The notes: generated by a model from the letters alone, not told the origin. Positions 36,686 to 46,608 are shown, counted from the first letter of the stretch. The stretch is 64,000 bases of DNA from JAFGDI01 sp963662515 (GCA_963662515.1 OY759675.1:3596001-3660000), one strand, 5' to 3'. Numbers and translations: made by a program.

Positions 36686-39600
36686 TTATCCAATAAGCTG
36701 ATCTTCCAGCTCAGTATAGTTAAACTGAGCCAGACCCAGCCCGCTACGAGCTGAACCGGTAAAAGCTCCTGAACGATTGAGTATTCGACCAATTTCATCA
36801 GCAGCATAAATTCTACCGGAAATATCACCTCTGGCAGAAATCTTCTTTATTCCACCCTCATAACTATACACATTAGCAGACAGTCCGGAATTGGCTATTT
36901 TAATAGTACCAATATTATCGGCGGCAATAAGGCTGGCCTCACTCTGGTCAGCAGTAAGCGAATTAAGCATACCATAAATATCAATAGTAGCATCCTGACC
37001 TATAGTGCCGATATTGAAATTACTAACAGCCTTTCCTGGCAATTCGGCGATTGAGCCGGCAGAACGAATATTGACACCATCGGCCACCGCGGCAAGTTTA
37101 ACAGAGCCTAGCCAGCCATCAATATCAATATCACCCGTAAGAACAACCCCTGACGCAGAGACAGATTTGATCGAAACGCCCTCAGAACCGAAAACATCAT
37201 CGGAAATGCCGCCAAGCTCAGTACCTTTGACAGTTCCGCCGGAAGTTGAGATATTTAGAACGGTTTTAACTGACCCTTGTTCAACTATAACAGAGTTCAT
37301 CATAAGGCCATCACCAGCAACCACAATGCGACTGCCTCTATTCTCTACTGTTTCAATATTACCGGCAAAAGAGATTATACCCTCAGCATTGGAAAGTCTG
37401 ACATTTACCTTTGTACCGTCTGCATCATGGAACATTACACCTCCAGAGGGGATATTTATAGCTGTACTGGCAGCAAAGGCGGAGCTGTATTTAGAGAAAT
37501 AGAAAGCAAATTCATCCCAACTGGTCTCAAAGGAAAAATCCAGTTCTGTCACGGCATCAAAATCTAACATAAAGTCTGCATAAGATGTTGATATCTGACC
37601 ATCCTGTTCCGGCAGATAAATAGTTAACCCCATCGCTTCTTTGGTATTTTTATCAGTTGCATTATAAGGAACGGCCAGAGCGTGAGCAGTCAAAACATCA
37701 TCAGCAAGCGATTTAAGCGGAACATTATTGGCCGATTCACTCACCAGGGTCATAAAATGACCCAGGTCAACAATTGAATTATAAAACCAGTTGCCACTCG
37801 GATCAAAAGTCGTAACCATTGACCTTGCTTCTGCTATTATCTGCCAGTCGGCCTCTGTTGCCTCATCGAGCATATAACAACTAAAATGATCAACAGCATC
37901 AACTAAATCATCTAACAATGCCATTTCAACCATACAGAGAGAATCCGGATAATAATCTTCCTCAGATATAGATTCTGGCATATTCTCACGATAAAGATCA
38001 ACAATAATACGACTGATCTGCTCTGGGGTTTTCCCAGGGTCAGCCATCAAAGCCGCCACCTGTCCGTAAATATTGTCGCAGGCTCCAATAAAACCATTCG
38101 TCATTGTGCTTGGCTCAGAGGCAATATAATAATCTGTAATACCCTGTGCCTGCCATGCTATTTCAAGCCCGGCCATAACACACATAGAAAAATCAAATAC
38201 ATCTATATGAAGGCCTCGCTCCTGAAACTGCTCAGCAATATAAGCAAAATCATCAGGCGAAATATTACTCTCTGAACTATCATCCCAGTCCATACCAAAA
38301 ATATTACCACCATGATCGTTATCGATCATAAGATATTTTTCAGCAGGATAATTTTCTTGTGCCCATTCAACGAAATCAACAAAGGTTTCCGGGCTGCCGC
38401 TATCAAGCTCACCCACATCTTCACCGGCAAGTGCCGGAGCTATCTGCCAGTAAACTGAATTAGCAAAGGTATTTTCACCACTGCCCATACCATCAGTAAA
38501 GGCAACAATATTTATATCAGACCAATTATCAGAACCCAGCGATTCATGATATGCATCTATAAGAGAAAAAATCTCTTCATTTATTGAATCATCAAGATTA
38601 TTATCAACTGCCATATAAAGCATAACTGTCCAGGCAGCCGCACGCTCTTTAACTGTAAGTGTATAATCACCAGCAACAAAAGGTGTCATACCCCCTGCAT
38701 AGGAACTTATACTAACATAGTATATACCATCATCCGGTGCCGTCCAGACCAGTGCAGCATTTTCATCTAATCCAGAGTCATCATCACTGGCCAGAATGTT
38801 GCCATCGGCATCATATACGGTTAGTACCGTATCAGTAATGCCAAAAACATTTTGCAATTCATCTAGCGATTCCTGGGTAGAATTTATGCCCCCACCCTTG
38901 CTGTCACATCTAAGGGAATATTCTATACCTCCAATGGCTGAAAATGAGAAAAAGTCTTTATCAGTTTGCTTTTCAAGAGTACCTTCGACCTGCTGAGGCA
39001 CCGTCAAAGAGACTGAATCTGCCAGAACATCTGCATAGTCATCAGCCTGGCTGGTAATGTTATGAGTAACATATTCATATAAAAACCGATCCCAACTTGT
39101 CTCCTGCAGGAATCTCAAAGTATTGTTATAATCTTCTAATACCAGATCTCCAATATTTCTTAACGACTCAGGCAACGGCATAGAGACGGTGAGACCTTTT
39201 GCCTGTTTGGCATGTCTGTCATACTTTATATCAACTACTGCACTATCAATTGCATCTGCTACATTACCGGCAAGACTATCAAGTTGAGCATTATCAGAAA
39301 ACTGCTGCACCTTTACCATAAAATCGCCCAGATCGCAAAAACGATCATAGAAGAAAATCTCTTCAAATTGCAACGCGGCACGACGAGCTGCATCAACAGC
39401 CTGCCAGTCATTACCATTTGCCTCGGTCAGCATATAATCGCTAAATAAGTCCACTGCTATTACTATTTCATCAAGTAACGATGTATCAGTAAGACTGACA
39501 GCAGAGATCGTATATTCATAATCAGGATAGCTCTGACCAAAGATTTCATAATCTGAAATATCAGTGTAATTACTAACAACAACCCGACCGAACTGTTCAG

Positions 39601-40708
39601 GGGTCATTGAACTGTCACTTAATAGCTCTGATATGCTTGACCTTACAGTGAATTCATGGCCATTAACACTATCACTCCAGGAAGTAGGCTCACAGGCAAC
39701 ATAATAGTCGGCCAAATCAGCAAATTGATACGCAGGTTCAATGCCAGCCATAAGACAAGACTCCATTATAGCCAGATCGATATCAATACCGTTATCACTG
39801 AAATGTTCAGCTATATCTGTAACCTCGGTCATAGTTATCCTGTCATCATCACTACCTTCATCCCAGCAGGTACCATAATACTGACCACCATGATCCATAA
39901 GAACCAGTGCATAATTATCGGCGACATAGTTTGTTACAGCCCAGTCAACAAAATCCGTTATAGTATCAGGATCACCACAGTTTTTCTCCCCGACATCTTC
40001 AGCAGTTAAATATGGAGACATTGACCAGTAAATAGTTGACTCATACCAGTCGAGATCAAAACTCATCTCAACCCCATTTATTTCTTCTACTATATTAGAA
40101 TAATCATATTGAGCAGAACCATCGGTAAGTGCAACAATGTTCACTGAAGGAGCGATACCATCAGCAGTTGCAGCCGCAATCTCAGCCAGTATGCCAGCAA
40201 ACTCAGCGGTTAGCGAATCTTCAAGATTATTATCAAAATCATAATAAAACATTACTGTCCAGTCGGCATTGCCTTCCGTGAGAGAAATAGAGTAATTGCC
40301 CGGCTGAAATTTCTTGAGCGACTGCTGGAAAGGACTGGTCTCAATGTAATATGTACCAGAAGACGGAGCGGTCCACTGAATATACGCACCACTTTCTATA
40401 CCTGAATCATCATCACTGGCAAGAATAGTTGTGCCATTTGAATCATATAAATGAACTACTGGATCGGTAAAACCTGTCACCTCATGCAAACCAGGCAGGC
40501 CGCTACCATCGGTGGGGATTGTTTCTGTACCCCTGCTTTCACAGCGAATATGATAAGTATGCCCCGCCTGTGCCGTAAAACGAAAACTATCAACATCGGT
40601 TATTGTACTGAAATCACCCTCATACACACTACCGTCTGTAAGTGTCGATTCCACAGGTAAATTAACAGACAACAATACTCTATCTTCGAGCTTTTCCAGA
40701 TTTAACAT
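36686..40708 (-). CDS. Giant secreted tandem clostripain-type protease with LEPR-XLL N-terminus
   Basis: About 1,340 residues. The start reads LEKLEDRVLLSVN, the planctomycete LEPR-XLL export/anchor-like motif. Two repeats follow, each a pre-peptidase beta domain (about 10-145 and 570-690; HIRCESRG and YSLRCDSKG) and a clostripain (C11) domain. The His-Cys dyads are visible in both: MDHGGQYYG with ESCLMAGIE, and DNDHGGNIFG with SMCVMAGLE. The final 250 residues are Gly/Ser-rich beta repeats. Clostripain-type enzymes cut after Arg or Lys. Two potentially active domains in one chain are uncommon. The ATG at 40708 is chosen over the TTG at 40717. Confidence 0.88.
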   Translation of the reverse strand: MLNLEKLEDRVLLSVNLPVESTLTDGSVYEGDFSTITDVDSFRFTAQAGHTYHIRCESRGTETIPTDGSGLPGLHEVTGFTDPVVHLYDSNGTTILASDDDSGIESGAYIQWTAPSSGTYYIETSPFQQSLKKFQPGNYSISLTEGNADWTVMFYYDFDNNLEDSLTAEFAGILAEIAAATADGIAPSVNIVALTDGSAQYDYSNIVEEINGVEMSFDLDWYESTIYWSMSPYLTAEDVGEKNCGDPDTITDFVDWAVTNYVADNYALVLMDHGGQYYGTCWDEGSDDDRITMTEVTDIAEHFSDNGIDIDLAIMESCLMAGIEPAYQFADLADYYVACEPTSWSDSVNGHEFTVRSSISELLSDSSMTPEQFGRVVVSNYTDISDYEIFGQSYPDYEYTISAVSLTDTSLLDEIVIAVDLFSDYMLTEANGNDWQAVDAARRAALQFEEIFFYDRFCDLGDFMVKVQQFSDNAQLDSLAGNVADAIDSAVVDIKYDRHAKQAKGLTVSMPLPESLRNIGDLVLEDYNNTLRFLQETSWDRFLYEYVTHNITSQADDYADVLADSVSLTVPQQVEGTLEKQTDKDFFSFSAIGGIEYSLRCDSKGGGINSTQESLDELQNVFGITDTVLTVYDADGNILASDDDSGLDENAALVWTAPDDGIYYVSISSYAGGMTPFVAGDYTLTVKERAAAWTVMLYMAVDNNLDDSINEEIFSLIDAYHESLGSDNWSDINIVAFTDGMGSGENTFANSVYWQIAPALAGEDVGELDSGSPETFVDFVEWAQENYPAEKYLMIDNDHGGNIFGMDWDDSSESNISPDDFAYIAEQFQERGLHIDVFDFSMCVMAGLEIAWQAQGITDYYIASEPSTMTNGFIGACDNIYGQVAALMADPGKTPEQISRIIVDLYRENMPESISEEDYYPDSLCMVEMALLDDLVDAVDHFSCYMLDEATEADWQIIAEARSMVTTFDPSGNWFYNSIVDLGHFMTLVSESANNVPLKSLADDVLTAHALAVPYNATDKNTKEAMGLTIYLPEQDGQISTSYADFMLDFDAVTELDFSFETSWDEFAFYFSKYSSAFAASTAINIPSGGVMFHDADGTKVNVRLSNAEGIISFAGNIETVENRGSRIVVAGDGLMMNSVIVEQGSVKTVLNISTSGGTVKGTELGGISDDVFGSEGVSIKSVSASGVVLTGDIDIDGWLGSVKLAAVADGVNIRSAGSIAELPGKAVSNFNIGTIGQDATIDIYGMLNSLTADQSEASLIAADNIGTIKIANSGLSANVYSYEGGIKKISARGDISGRIYAADEIGRILNRSGAFTGSARSGLGLAQFNYTELEDQLIG

Positions 40709-41091
40709 ATTATCCAACAGCCTCTTAAGGTACTATAACTTGATACTTTCCAACTATGTTATTAGTATCGCCTTATATCAAATAACACTTAACAGGCAGA
40801 TCTGGAAATCATATAAACTTTACAATCACATTATTAAAAAAGAAAAAGAAAATTGACAGTTTCTTATCTAAAAAAATGAACAAAGGCCTGTTTTCACCTC
40901 ATAGTCAACACCTATGACAAGGCTTAAAAAAAATGGCAAATGCGAGCGACCTTTAATAATATTTCAATATCAAAATATTATAGGCCTATGTTTACCACAT
41001 CTCAGATTGATAAGAACCACAACTACCACTTGGTCCTACACTTACTGCCAGAACATCACTATCAGAGAAAGAATCCGGCTATTCATACAGC
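40709..41091. other. Intergenic region upstream of the clostripain gene
   Basis: AT-rich, no gene seen; an A/T-rich stretch at 40,830-40,960 should contain the promoter of the protease gene. No motif is clear. Confidence 0.4.
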
Positions 41092-41289
41092 TCACCTCGT
41101 AACGGCTGACTGAGAATACCCCCTTTCAGCAAGCTCGCGAACTATTAATTCGGCAAGGTAAGACAATAACGCATCATCCATAGTGGTAAGAGACTTTATC
41201 TCTTGTATTGATGCTCTACTGCGACTTTCAGGCTGGTCTAGGGAAATTAAAGGTGTCAGGAGTCGAATTTTCCAATTATTATACTGCAA
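41092..41289 (-). pseudogene. Gene remnant running out of a palindromic repeat
   Basis: A 65-codon frame whose first third is encoded by the repeat at 41241-41270. The rest contains SRASIQEIKSL and MDDALLSYLAELIVRELAERGY, which looks like the end of a real but unidentified protein. There is no ribosome site, so I treat it as a remnant left by repeat insertion or rearrangement. Confidence 0.3.
41241..41270. repeat. REP-like repeat, single copy
   Basis: Contains GGAAATTAAAGGTGTCAGG followed by AGTCGAATTT. The same sequence recurs in whole or part at 42931, 48671, 49611, 49861, 51381 and other positions of the window. Confidence 0.75.
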
Positions 41290-41349
41290 TCGGTTATGCC
41301 ATTTGTTTTATTGGTTAGATAAATATGATTTTATTGGCAGTTGAAATAA

Positions 41350-41892
41350 TTATCTGGGCAGACCTATCCACTGGTTAGTAGTTAATACTTTGCTGAAACG
41401 CATAGCCTGAGTTACAAGTATTGCCTTATGTAAATCTTCAGCAGTAACTGAACCAGCCTGATTGGAAATAGCCAGGGTTCCAGTGGCATCAGAAAGGAAC
41501 TCAACAGCAAAACCCAAATGCATTGCCTGCCTAGCGGTTGTATCACAGCACATCTGAGTCATATAGCCAGATATAACCAGCTTTTCGATCTTATTCTGTC
41601 TGAGCCAGGCCTCCAGTCCGGTTCCGGTAAAACTTCCGGGCAATTCCTTTTCGATCAGCAAATCGTACTTTCGCCGGGCAACCTCAGGGTGAAGTTGCCA
41701 ATGATAGCTATCCTTTTGAAAGGCGGCCATTGATGAAGACTGATGCTGTACGACAATACATGCGATATCATTTTGGGCGGCATAATCCATTGCCGCCAGA
41801 ATGTTATCCAAACTGCCAGATGGATATGTTACAGTATAAGGTCCATCAAAATAAACATTTTGTACATCAATTACTAGTAGTGCTGTTTTCAT
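41350..41892 (-). CDS. Isochorismatase-family cysteine hydrolase
   Basis: A 180-residue enzyme of the nicotinamidase/isochorismatase fold. The triad is visible: Asp9 in LLVIDVQN, Lys in LIEKELPGSF, and Cys in YMTQMCCDTTARQA, preceded by the cis-peptide-type SGYMT. The family hydrolyses amides or vinyl ethers of small molecules; substrate cannot be assigned. Its ATG overlaps the stop of the GNAT gene by one base, so the two are coupled and may act on the same compound. Confidence 0.88.
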   Translation of the reverse strand: MKTALLVIDVQNVYFDGPYTVTYPSGSLDNILAAMDYAAQNDIACIVVQHQSSSMAAFQKDSYHWQLHPEVARRKYDLLIEKELPGSFTGTGLEAWLRQNKIEKLVISGYMTQMCCDTTARQAMHLGFAVEFLSDATGTLAISNQAGSVTAEDLHKAILVTQAMRFSKVLTTNQWIGLPR

Positions 41893-42395
41893 TATTGTCC
41901 ATCCTTTCCATCAATATTGCAAGATACCGGTTCTTCGAGCACGATCTTTCTTGGCTCAAAACCATATCTGCGATAAAAATCAATTACTTTTTCATTTCCG
42001 GCATAAACCACTACCTTGATCTTCTTTGCATTATGATCTTTAAGCCACTTCAGCCCGGCATCCATCATTCGTTCACCAATGTTTTGGCCGCGATATGCCG
42101 ACTCCAAAAACAGAGAATCTATCTCACCAACTCCAGCCCTATTTATTGAAGCCGCACAATACCCAACATACCTGTTATCGCTCTCGGCGAGTACCAGCAA
42201 TGTGATCCCGCCCTCTGACTTATTCAATAATTCCTGCTTACGCTGAGCAAAAGTTAAATTTGCATACTCAGTTTCAAAAACGGTTTCACATTTTATATGA
42301 TGGTCATTGAGCTGACGCCAGAGATCTCTGATCTGATCTAAACTGGAATAGTCACTTAAAACCAACTTTACTTTATTGTCAAAATACTCTCTCAC
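41892..42395 (-). CDS. GNAT-family N-acetyltransferase
   Basis: About 168 residues from the GTG at 42395, preceded by a GGAAAAG site. Family features are YVGYCAASIN, EIDSLFLESAYRGQNIGERMMDAGLKWL (acetyl-CoA pyrophosphate loop, RGQNIG) and VVYAGNEKVIDFYRRYGFEPRKI. The frame stays open to 42464 but lacks a good start there, and it would run into the BRO remnant. It is translationally coupled to the isochorismatase-like gene. Confidence 0.82.
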   Translation of the reverse strand: MREYFDNKVKLVLSDYSSLDQIRDLWRQLNDHHIKCETVFETEYANLTFAQRKQELLNKSEGGITLLVLAESDNRYVGYCAASINRAGVGEIDSLFLESAYRGQNIGERMMDAGLKWLKDHNAKKIKVVVYAGNEKVIDFYRRYGFEPRKIVLEEPVSCNIDGKDGQ

Positions 42396-42453
42396 AATAT
42401 GCTTTTCCAAACAATACCTCTCTGCATTTACAAAAACAAAACACAACCGAACT

Positions 42454-42901
42454 TCATATTTCAATCTGACTAGCCAAACGCGTGGACAAAGGGTTTGACC
42501 ACCCTACATAGCTTTCAAAAAGCGAGTAGGCCTTTGACTTGCTCTTGCCGTCAATCGTTTCGGGACTATAGATATAAACCACTCGATAAAACGGCTTACC
42601 TTGGTATTGGGCAAGTTCTTTGCCAATATGATAACACCATCAGAATCAATACATCGGAAAGCCTTTTCTTGCCATCTGGTGGCACTAACTCCAGTTGGTT
42701 AGTGCCACTACCCAACTGAATGTCAGCCTTTTTCAGCCTGGCTTTAAGATATTTCCAGTAGTTGCGGTTTTTTTCGTAGTTATCCTGGTCATTTAATACA
42801 CCCACAATATCCAGCACAGAAAACCACCAGCGTGAATCAGTATCGTTCCATACCGCACGGACTTCTCTATTATCAAAAAAAACGGATTGAAATCTTCTCA
42901 T
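42454..42901 (-). pseudogene. Decayed BRO-N domain gene
   Basis: The first 100 codons read a BRO-N domain (DNREVRAVWNDTDSRWWFSVLDIVGVLND, LKARLKKADIQLG, DGKKRLSDVL). Then two frameshifts separate it from IDSDGVIILAKNLPNTKVSRFIEWF and from YIYSPETIDGKSKSKAYSLFESYVGW, which end at TGA 42454-42456. BRO proteins are phage or plasmid antirepressor-like DNA-binding proteins. The gene is broken and flanked by a REP-like repeat, consistent with past mobile-element activity. Confidence 0.75.
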
Positions 42902-42930
42902 TCATATTTCATTCGCCCTTAGATAAAAAC

Positions 42931-43007
42931 AAAGGTGCCAGGAGTCGAATTTGTAACTTTTTATAACACTACAAATACCCTGCTCCTGACACCTCTTTCA
43001 TTTTTCC
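42931..43007. repeat. Inverted pair of REP-like repeats after galE
   Basis: AAAGGTGCCAGGAGTCGAAT on the left faces TGCTCCTGACACCTCTTTCA on the right, a 77-base foldback of the family listed at 41241. It lies directly behind the galE stop and could also serve as a transcript end. Confidence 0.7.
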
Positions 43008-43015
43008 TGTGCGTA

Positions 43016-43999
43016 TCAATAACCCTTAGGATGGGCTTTATGCCATTTCCAGGCGGTCGCGATGATCTCTTTTATATCGGTATGCTTAGGAGTCCAGCCT
43101 AACTGCTTACGGAGCTTATCAGCACCGGCAACCAGACGAGAGGTATCACCACTGCGGCGTGGCAGGAACTTAACCGGAATTTTACATCCGCAGACTTCTT
43201 CGGCTGCCTTGATAACTTCCAGAACGGAATTACCATTACCTGTACCAATATTGAAGTAATCAGCTTTAGCCGGCTCTACCGCTTCGATCGCCCGCACATG
43301 GGCATCAGCCAGATCTTCAACATGGATATAGTCTCGTACACAAGTACCATCTGGTGTTGGGTAATCGCTGCCGAAAACGCCGATGAATTCACGCTGACCC
43401 AGCGGAACCTGCAATACCAAAGGTATCAGATGCGTTTCCGGGTCATGTGCCTCACCAAAACAACCATCATTATCAGCGCCACAGGCATTGAAATACCGCA
43501 GAATAGTAAAGCCCAAACCATAAGCCTTGCTATAATGGTCAATGATCCGCTCCAGGGCAAACTTACTGAAAGCATAGGGGCTGTCAGGTGCCTTGGGCGA
43601 ATCTTCTGTCAAGGCCGGGTCGTTGTCACCCAGCGGGGCAAAAACCGCAGCTGTACTGCTAAACAGCATCTTTTTCACACCGCAATCCATCATTGCGTCC
43701 AGCAGATTCAAAGAAGCAGCGATATTATTATCGTAATATTCGCGCGGCTTCTCACAAGACTCGCCTACCGCAATATAAGAGGCAAAATGCATTACTGCTT
43801 CGATCTGCTTTTCCTTAAATACGGTGCAGAGCTTGTGATAATCATTTATATCTCCAATTATCAGCCGACCGGCAGGAACAGATTCCTTATAACCTTTGCA
43901 TAGATTGTCATAAGCATATACCTCATGCCCACGCTGGAGCAGAGTTCTTACCACTGTACTTCCGACATAGCCGGCACCACCTGTAGCCAGTATCTTCAT
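43016..43999 (-). CDS. galE: UDP-glucose 4-epimerase
   Basis: A 327-residue short-chain dehydrogenase that interconverts UDP-glucose and UDP-galactose. The NAD loop is ATGGAGYVGSTVVRTL, the active site has Ser-Ser-Thr-Ala in MLFSSTAAVF and the Tyr-Lys-type pair in SPYAFSKFALERII, and LRYFNACGAD, CVRDYIHVEDLA and NIGTGNGNSVLEVI follow in family order. It probably feeds sugar nucleotide for envelope polysaccharides. It is a single-gene unit. Confidence 0.95.
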   Translation of the reverse strand: MKILATGGAGYVGSTVVRTLLQRGHEVYAYDNLCKGYKESVPAGRLIIGDINDYHKLCTVFKEKQIEAVMHFASYIAVGESCEKPREYYDNNIAASLNLLDAMMDCGVKKMLFSSTAAVFAPLGDNDPALTEDSPKAPDSPYAFSKFALERIIDHYSKAYGLGFTILRYFNACGADNDGCFGEAHDPETHLIPLVLQVPLGQREFIGVFGSDYPTPDGTCVRDYIHVEDLADAHVRAIEAVEPAKADYFNIGTGNGNSVLEVIKAAEEVCGCKIPVKFLPRRSGDTSRLVAGADKLRKQLGWTPKHTDIKEIIATAWKWHKAHPKGY

Positions 44000-44183
44000 T
44001 TATTTTCATTCTCCATTAACAGCACAACCCTCTTGGTTGTAAATCCAGTTAGCTCAAGCACCCCTGCTTGAGATTAATTTCATTTCAAATTTACCGCTTC
44101 ATACATCTCTACTTTGCATTTCAATTACAACTGTCCGTCTTTTCATTCTCCAGTTTTTTTAATGTCAAGCAGGGATGCTTGAC

Positions 44184-45776
44184 CTACTTTATAAATCTCA
44201 TCCGCCCCACATCTGGAACAAGGTTCAATTTGCCAAATGGCAGCTTATATCCGGCTGGCCAATAGACAAAGAACGCCTTACCGATCAGATAATCTCTGGG
44301 TACTGTTCCCATTGTATATTCAAATTCTCTTTTTGCGTTATATCCTTTTGAATCCCAAAATCTTGAGTCATAACTGGAGGCGCTGTTATCTCCCATCACA
44401 AAATATTCATCAGGACCCAGTGTTATCGGATTACCCTCTGAACCAAGTCCGGCTGTGGTTGATCCTTCAGGCGTTACGGTATAGTGCGTGTCACGATACA
44501 ACCTTATATTTTCCAGCTCAAAGGCACTGCCACGACCTGCCAGAGCAAGCGAAGGATATACCTGCTGCTGACCTAAACCAGCATAACCCCAGTCGCCAGC
44601 ATCATTTGCACCATCAAAAGTAAATCGCTCACGAGTACGCCCCTCACCTATAACTATCTCAAACTGGTGATTTGCCAGTGAAAACGATATATTACTGTAT
44701 CTACCTATAGGTAAAGGCTTTACCTCATGCTCAAACACTGTTGCATTGCTGTGCTCATCGACGATCCGGCATTTACCCGAAAAATCCAGTACCATCTTAT
44801 AGGTTCGCTGATATTTACTGATATACAGGCATAGCTCGCCTATTACATCTGAAGGCTTACAGGAAACCGATACCTTAAGATCACTGGTTATGTCATGCGT
44901 GGTCTGATTATGTGAGGACCAGCCATTATAAGGCAGGAAATTTGATACCAGGTCATTGAGGCGGGGCTGGAAAAATGTCATTATCTCTAACTGGTCGGCC
45001 CCTTTGAAATAATATCTGTGTGTTTTCTCATCCTCTGTCCACACTCCGGAGTCATTCACTGCCCGCCACGGTCTTGCCCACCGGTCAGACACTGTCTGCT
45101 TCTGCGGCAACTGATAATCCTGATCAAAGATCGGGATCCACATGGTATTTTGCACGATCTCTGGACGAGATTGAACCTTACCGTTGATATAAACATCGCC
45201 ATCGATAACCTCTACTGTCTCGCCTGGACGACCTATCATTCGCTTAATATAATTCTGCGCTGGCACAATGGGATTCTTAAACACAACGACATCCCATATT
45301 TTCGGCTCCATAAACTGATATAAGTACTTTAATACCAATATCCTGTCGCCATTACACACCGGCTGTGGACTTGAATTATCAATAGCATTACCGCACATCG
45401 GACACATCACCCGCATTGCCCGCAGCAGCCTGGCGTGGTCTTTATCTATCGGATATTCTTCCGCAGGGATATAATTCTCATTTGGATATTGATATTGGTT
45501 ACCCTGTATATATTTCTTATGGACAAAACCATAATTATACTGATGGCCGCAATCCTGACAGGTAAGCCGAAAATGGGCCCCGCGCAGAGTGTCGGCCATA
45601 CTGCCTGTGGGAATAACAAAAGCCTCAACCACAAAGGCCCGAAATACAAAGGCCAGAACAAAAGCTATAACCAACGACTCTATCGTATCTTTTATACTAT
45701 GGGCAGCACTTGCCTGATCATTAACAAATTTCACCCGACCACCGTAATCTTGTACTTTATCTGTATTATCTGCCAC
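44184..45776 (-). CDS. lepB: Signal peptidase I with zinc-ribbon and beta-sandwich insertions
   Basis: About 530 residues, much longer than the usual 200-320. A membrane helix (about 34-54) precedes the catalytic Ser59 in VIPTGSM; the Lys is near 178 in QNYIKRMIGRPGE, and the C-terminal signature is FVMGDNSASSYDSRFW. Two insertions are seen: CxxC pairs at about 73-76 and 125-128 forming a zinc ribbon, and a 150-residue beta-rich domain (about 270-430, with SFSLANHQFEIVIG and LENIRLYRDTHYT) between Lys and the final box. It cleaves signal peptides of exported proteins. GGAAAG before the GTG at 45776 supports this start. Confidence 0.9.
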   Translation of the reverse strand: MADNTDKVQDYGGRVKFVNDQASAAHSIKDTIESLVIAFVLAFVFRAFVVEAFVIPTGSMADTLRGAHFRLTCQDCGHQYNYGFVHKKYIQGNQYQYPNENYIPAEEYPIDKDHARLLRAMRVMCPMCGNAIDNSSPQPVCNGDRILVLKYLYQFMEPKIWDVVVFKNPIVPAQNYIKRMIGRPGETVEVIDGDVYINGKVQSRPEIVQNTMWIPIFDQDYQLPQKQTVSDRWARPWRAVNDSGVWTEDEKTHRYYFKGADQLEIMTFFQPRLNDLVSNFLPYNGWSSHNQTTHDITSDLKVSVSCKPSDVIGELCLYISKYQRTYKMVLDFSGKCRIVDEHSNATVFEHEVKPLPIGRYSNISFSLANHQFEIVIGEGRTRERFTFDGANDAGDWGYAGLGQQQVYPSLALAGRGSAFELENIRLYRDTHYTVTPEGSTTAGLGSEGNPITLGPDEYFVMGDNSASSYDSRFWDSKGYNAKREFEYTMGTVPRDYLIGKAFFVYWPAGYKLPFGKLNLVPDVGRMRFIK

Positions 45777-46481
45777 TATTTTCTTTCCAATTATTATATC
45801 ATAAAATAACACCAGTCTGGTACTTATTATACTATCTGTCAGGCACACAGGTTACCAGTGACATAAATAGCGATCAGGCCGGCTGCCATGCCAATATTTA
45901 CAGAACTACACCACCAGGTGAGTCTCACTTGATATAATAATTGGTATCGACTCTGAAATCTAGTTATTTTCACTTCCATAACAATGTGTGCGACATTATT
46001 TTCTGGCCAGGTAGAACAAGCATCTTGCTTGTTTCACTCGACTACACTATGCCTGGCGTGTGCCATTGCATTCAAACGCAATTATTGCCCTGATATTATT
46101 GTATTACCAGAAAATAATGTCGCACTCAATACAATCACTGGTTTACACAAGAAACACAAGTGCATTATGATGACATGTTGTAAAATAGCATCATAACCAG
46201 TCCAAAACAACATAAACACCTTAAAATAAACAACTTAGTTCCAAAATAACTCAAAGCAGTGTTCATAAATAAACTTTATCGTTATAACCACTACAGGCAA
46301 TAAAACCAGACCCAATACGCCTTCTACATACAACTAATTACATATCAGATAGTTAAGACTGACACAACCTGCACTCCACCTGCTTCCAATAAATCGGCAC
46401 AACGGTTGCAGTACATTCATTGAGCGGTAACCACTGGAGGAACGCCGCACAGACAGGAACTGACTATATGGAGTCAAGAAA
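45777..46481. other. Intergenic region with MITE-like palindromes
   Basis: About 700 bases without a convincing gene. It contains the inverted-repeat element at 45988-46125 and, just beyond, a nested foldback at about 46,137-46,204 (ACTGGTT / AACCAGT enclosing TATGATG / CATCATA). The part at 46,205-46,440 is AT-rich and holds nothing recognisable apart from possible promoter elements for the small ORF. Confidence 0.5.
45988..46125. repeat. MITE-like element with 19-bp perfect inverted ends
   Basis: GTGCGACATTATTTTCTGG (45988-46006) is perfectly complementary to CCAGAAAATAATGTCGCAC (46107-46125). The 100-base interior has no real gene. A possible flanking duplication of ACAAT is seen on both sides but not at identical spacing. 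Confidence 0.75.
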
Positions 46482-46577
46482 ATGGCTACTAGAGCTTATT
46501 CACTGTTCGAGTCTTTCATGACTCGTAAATACCGTATTATCATCCTGACCATCGCCAGCTATGCTGCTTTATGCTGA
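46482..46577 (+). CDS. Possible small membrane protein
   Basis: A 31-residue frame: a basic/aromatic start (MATRAYSLFESFMTRKYR) and a hydrophobic end (IIILTIASYAALC). GGAG lies eight bases before the ATG and a strong terminator follows 31 bases after the stop, so it has a complete transcription-unit look. I do not recognise the family; a short overlapping frame begins at 46469. Confidence 0.4.
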   Translation: MATRAYSLFESFMTRKYRIIILTIASYAALC

Positions 46578-46608
46578 GCTCAGGCCCGGATGAGTCCCTA
46601 TCTACAAG

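Noticed and set aside
45984..46196. 70-codon plus-strand ORF
   Set aside because: It overlaps the inverted-repeat MITE-like element; no ribosome site and no recognisable protein features.
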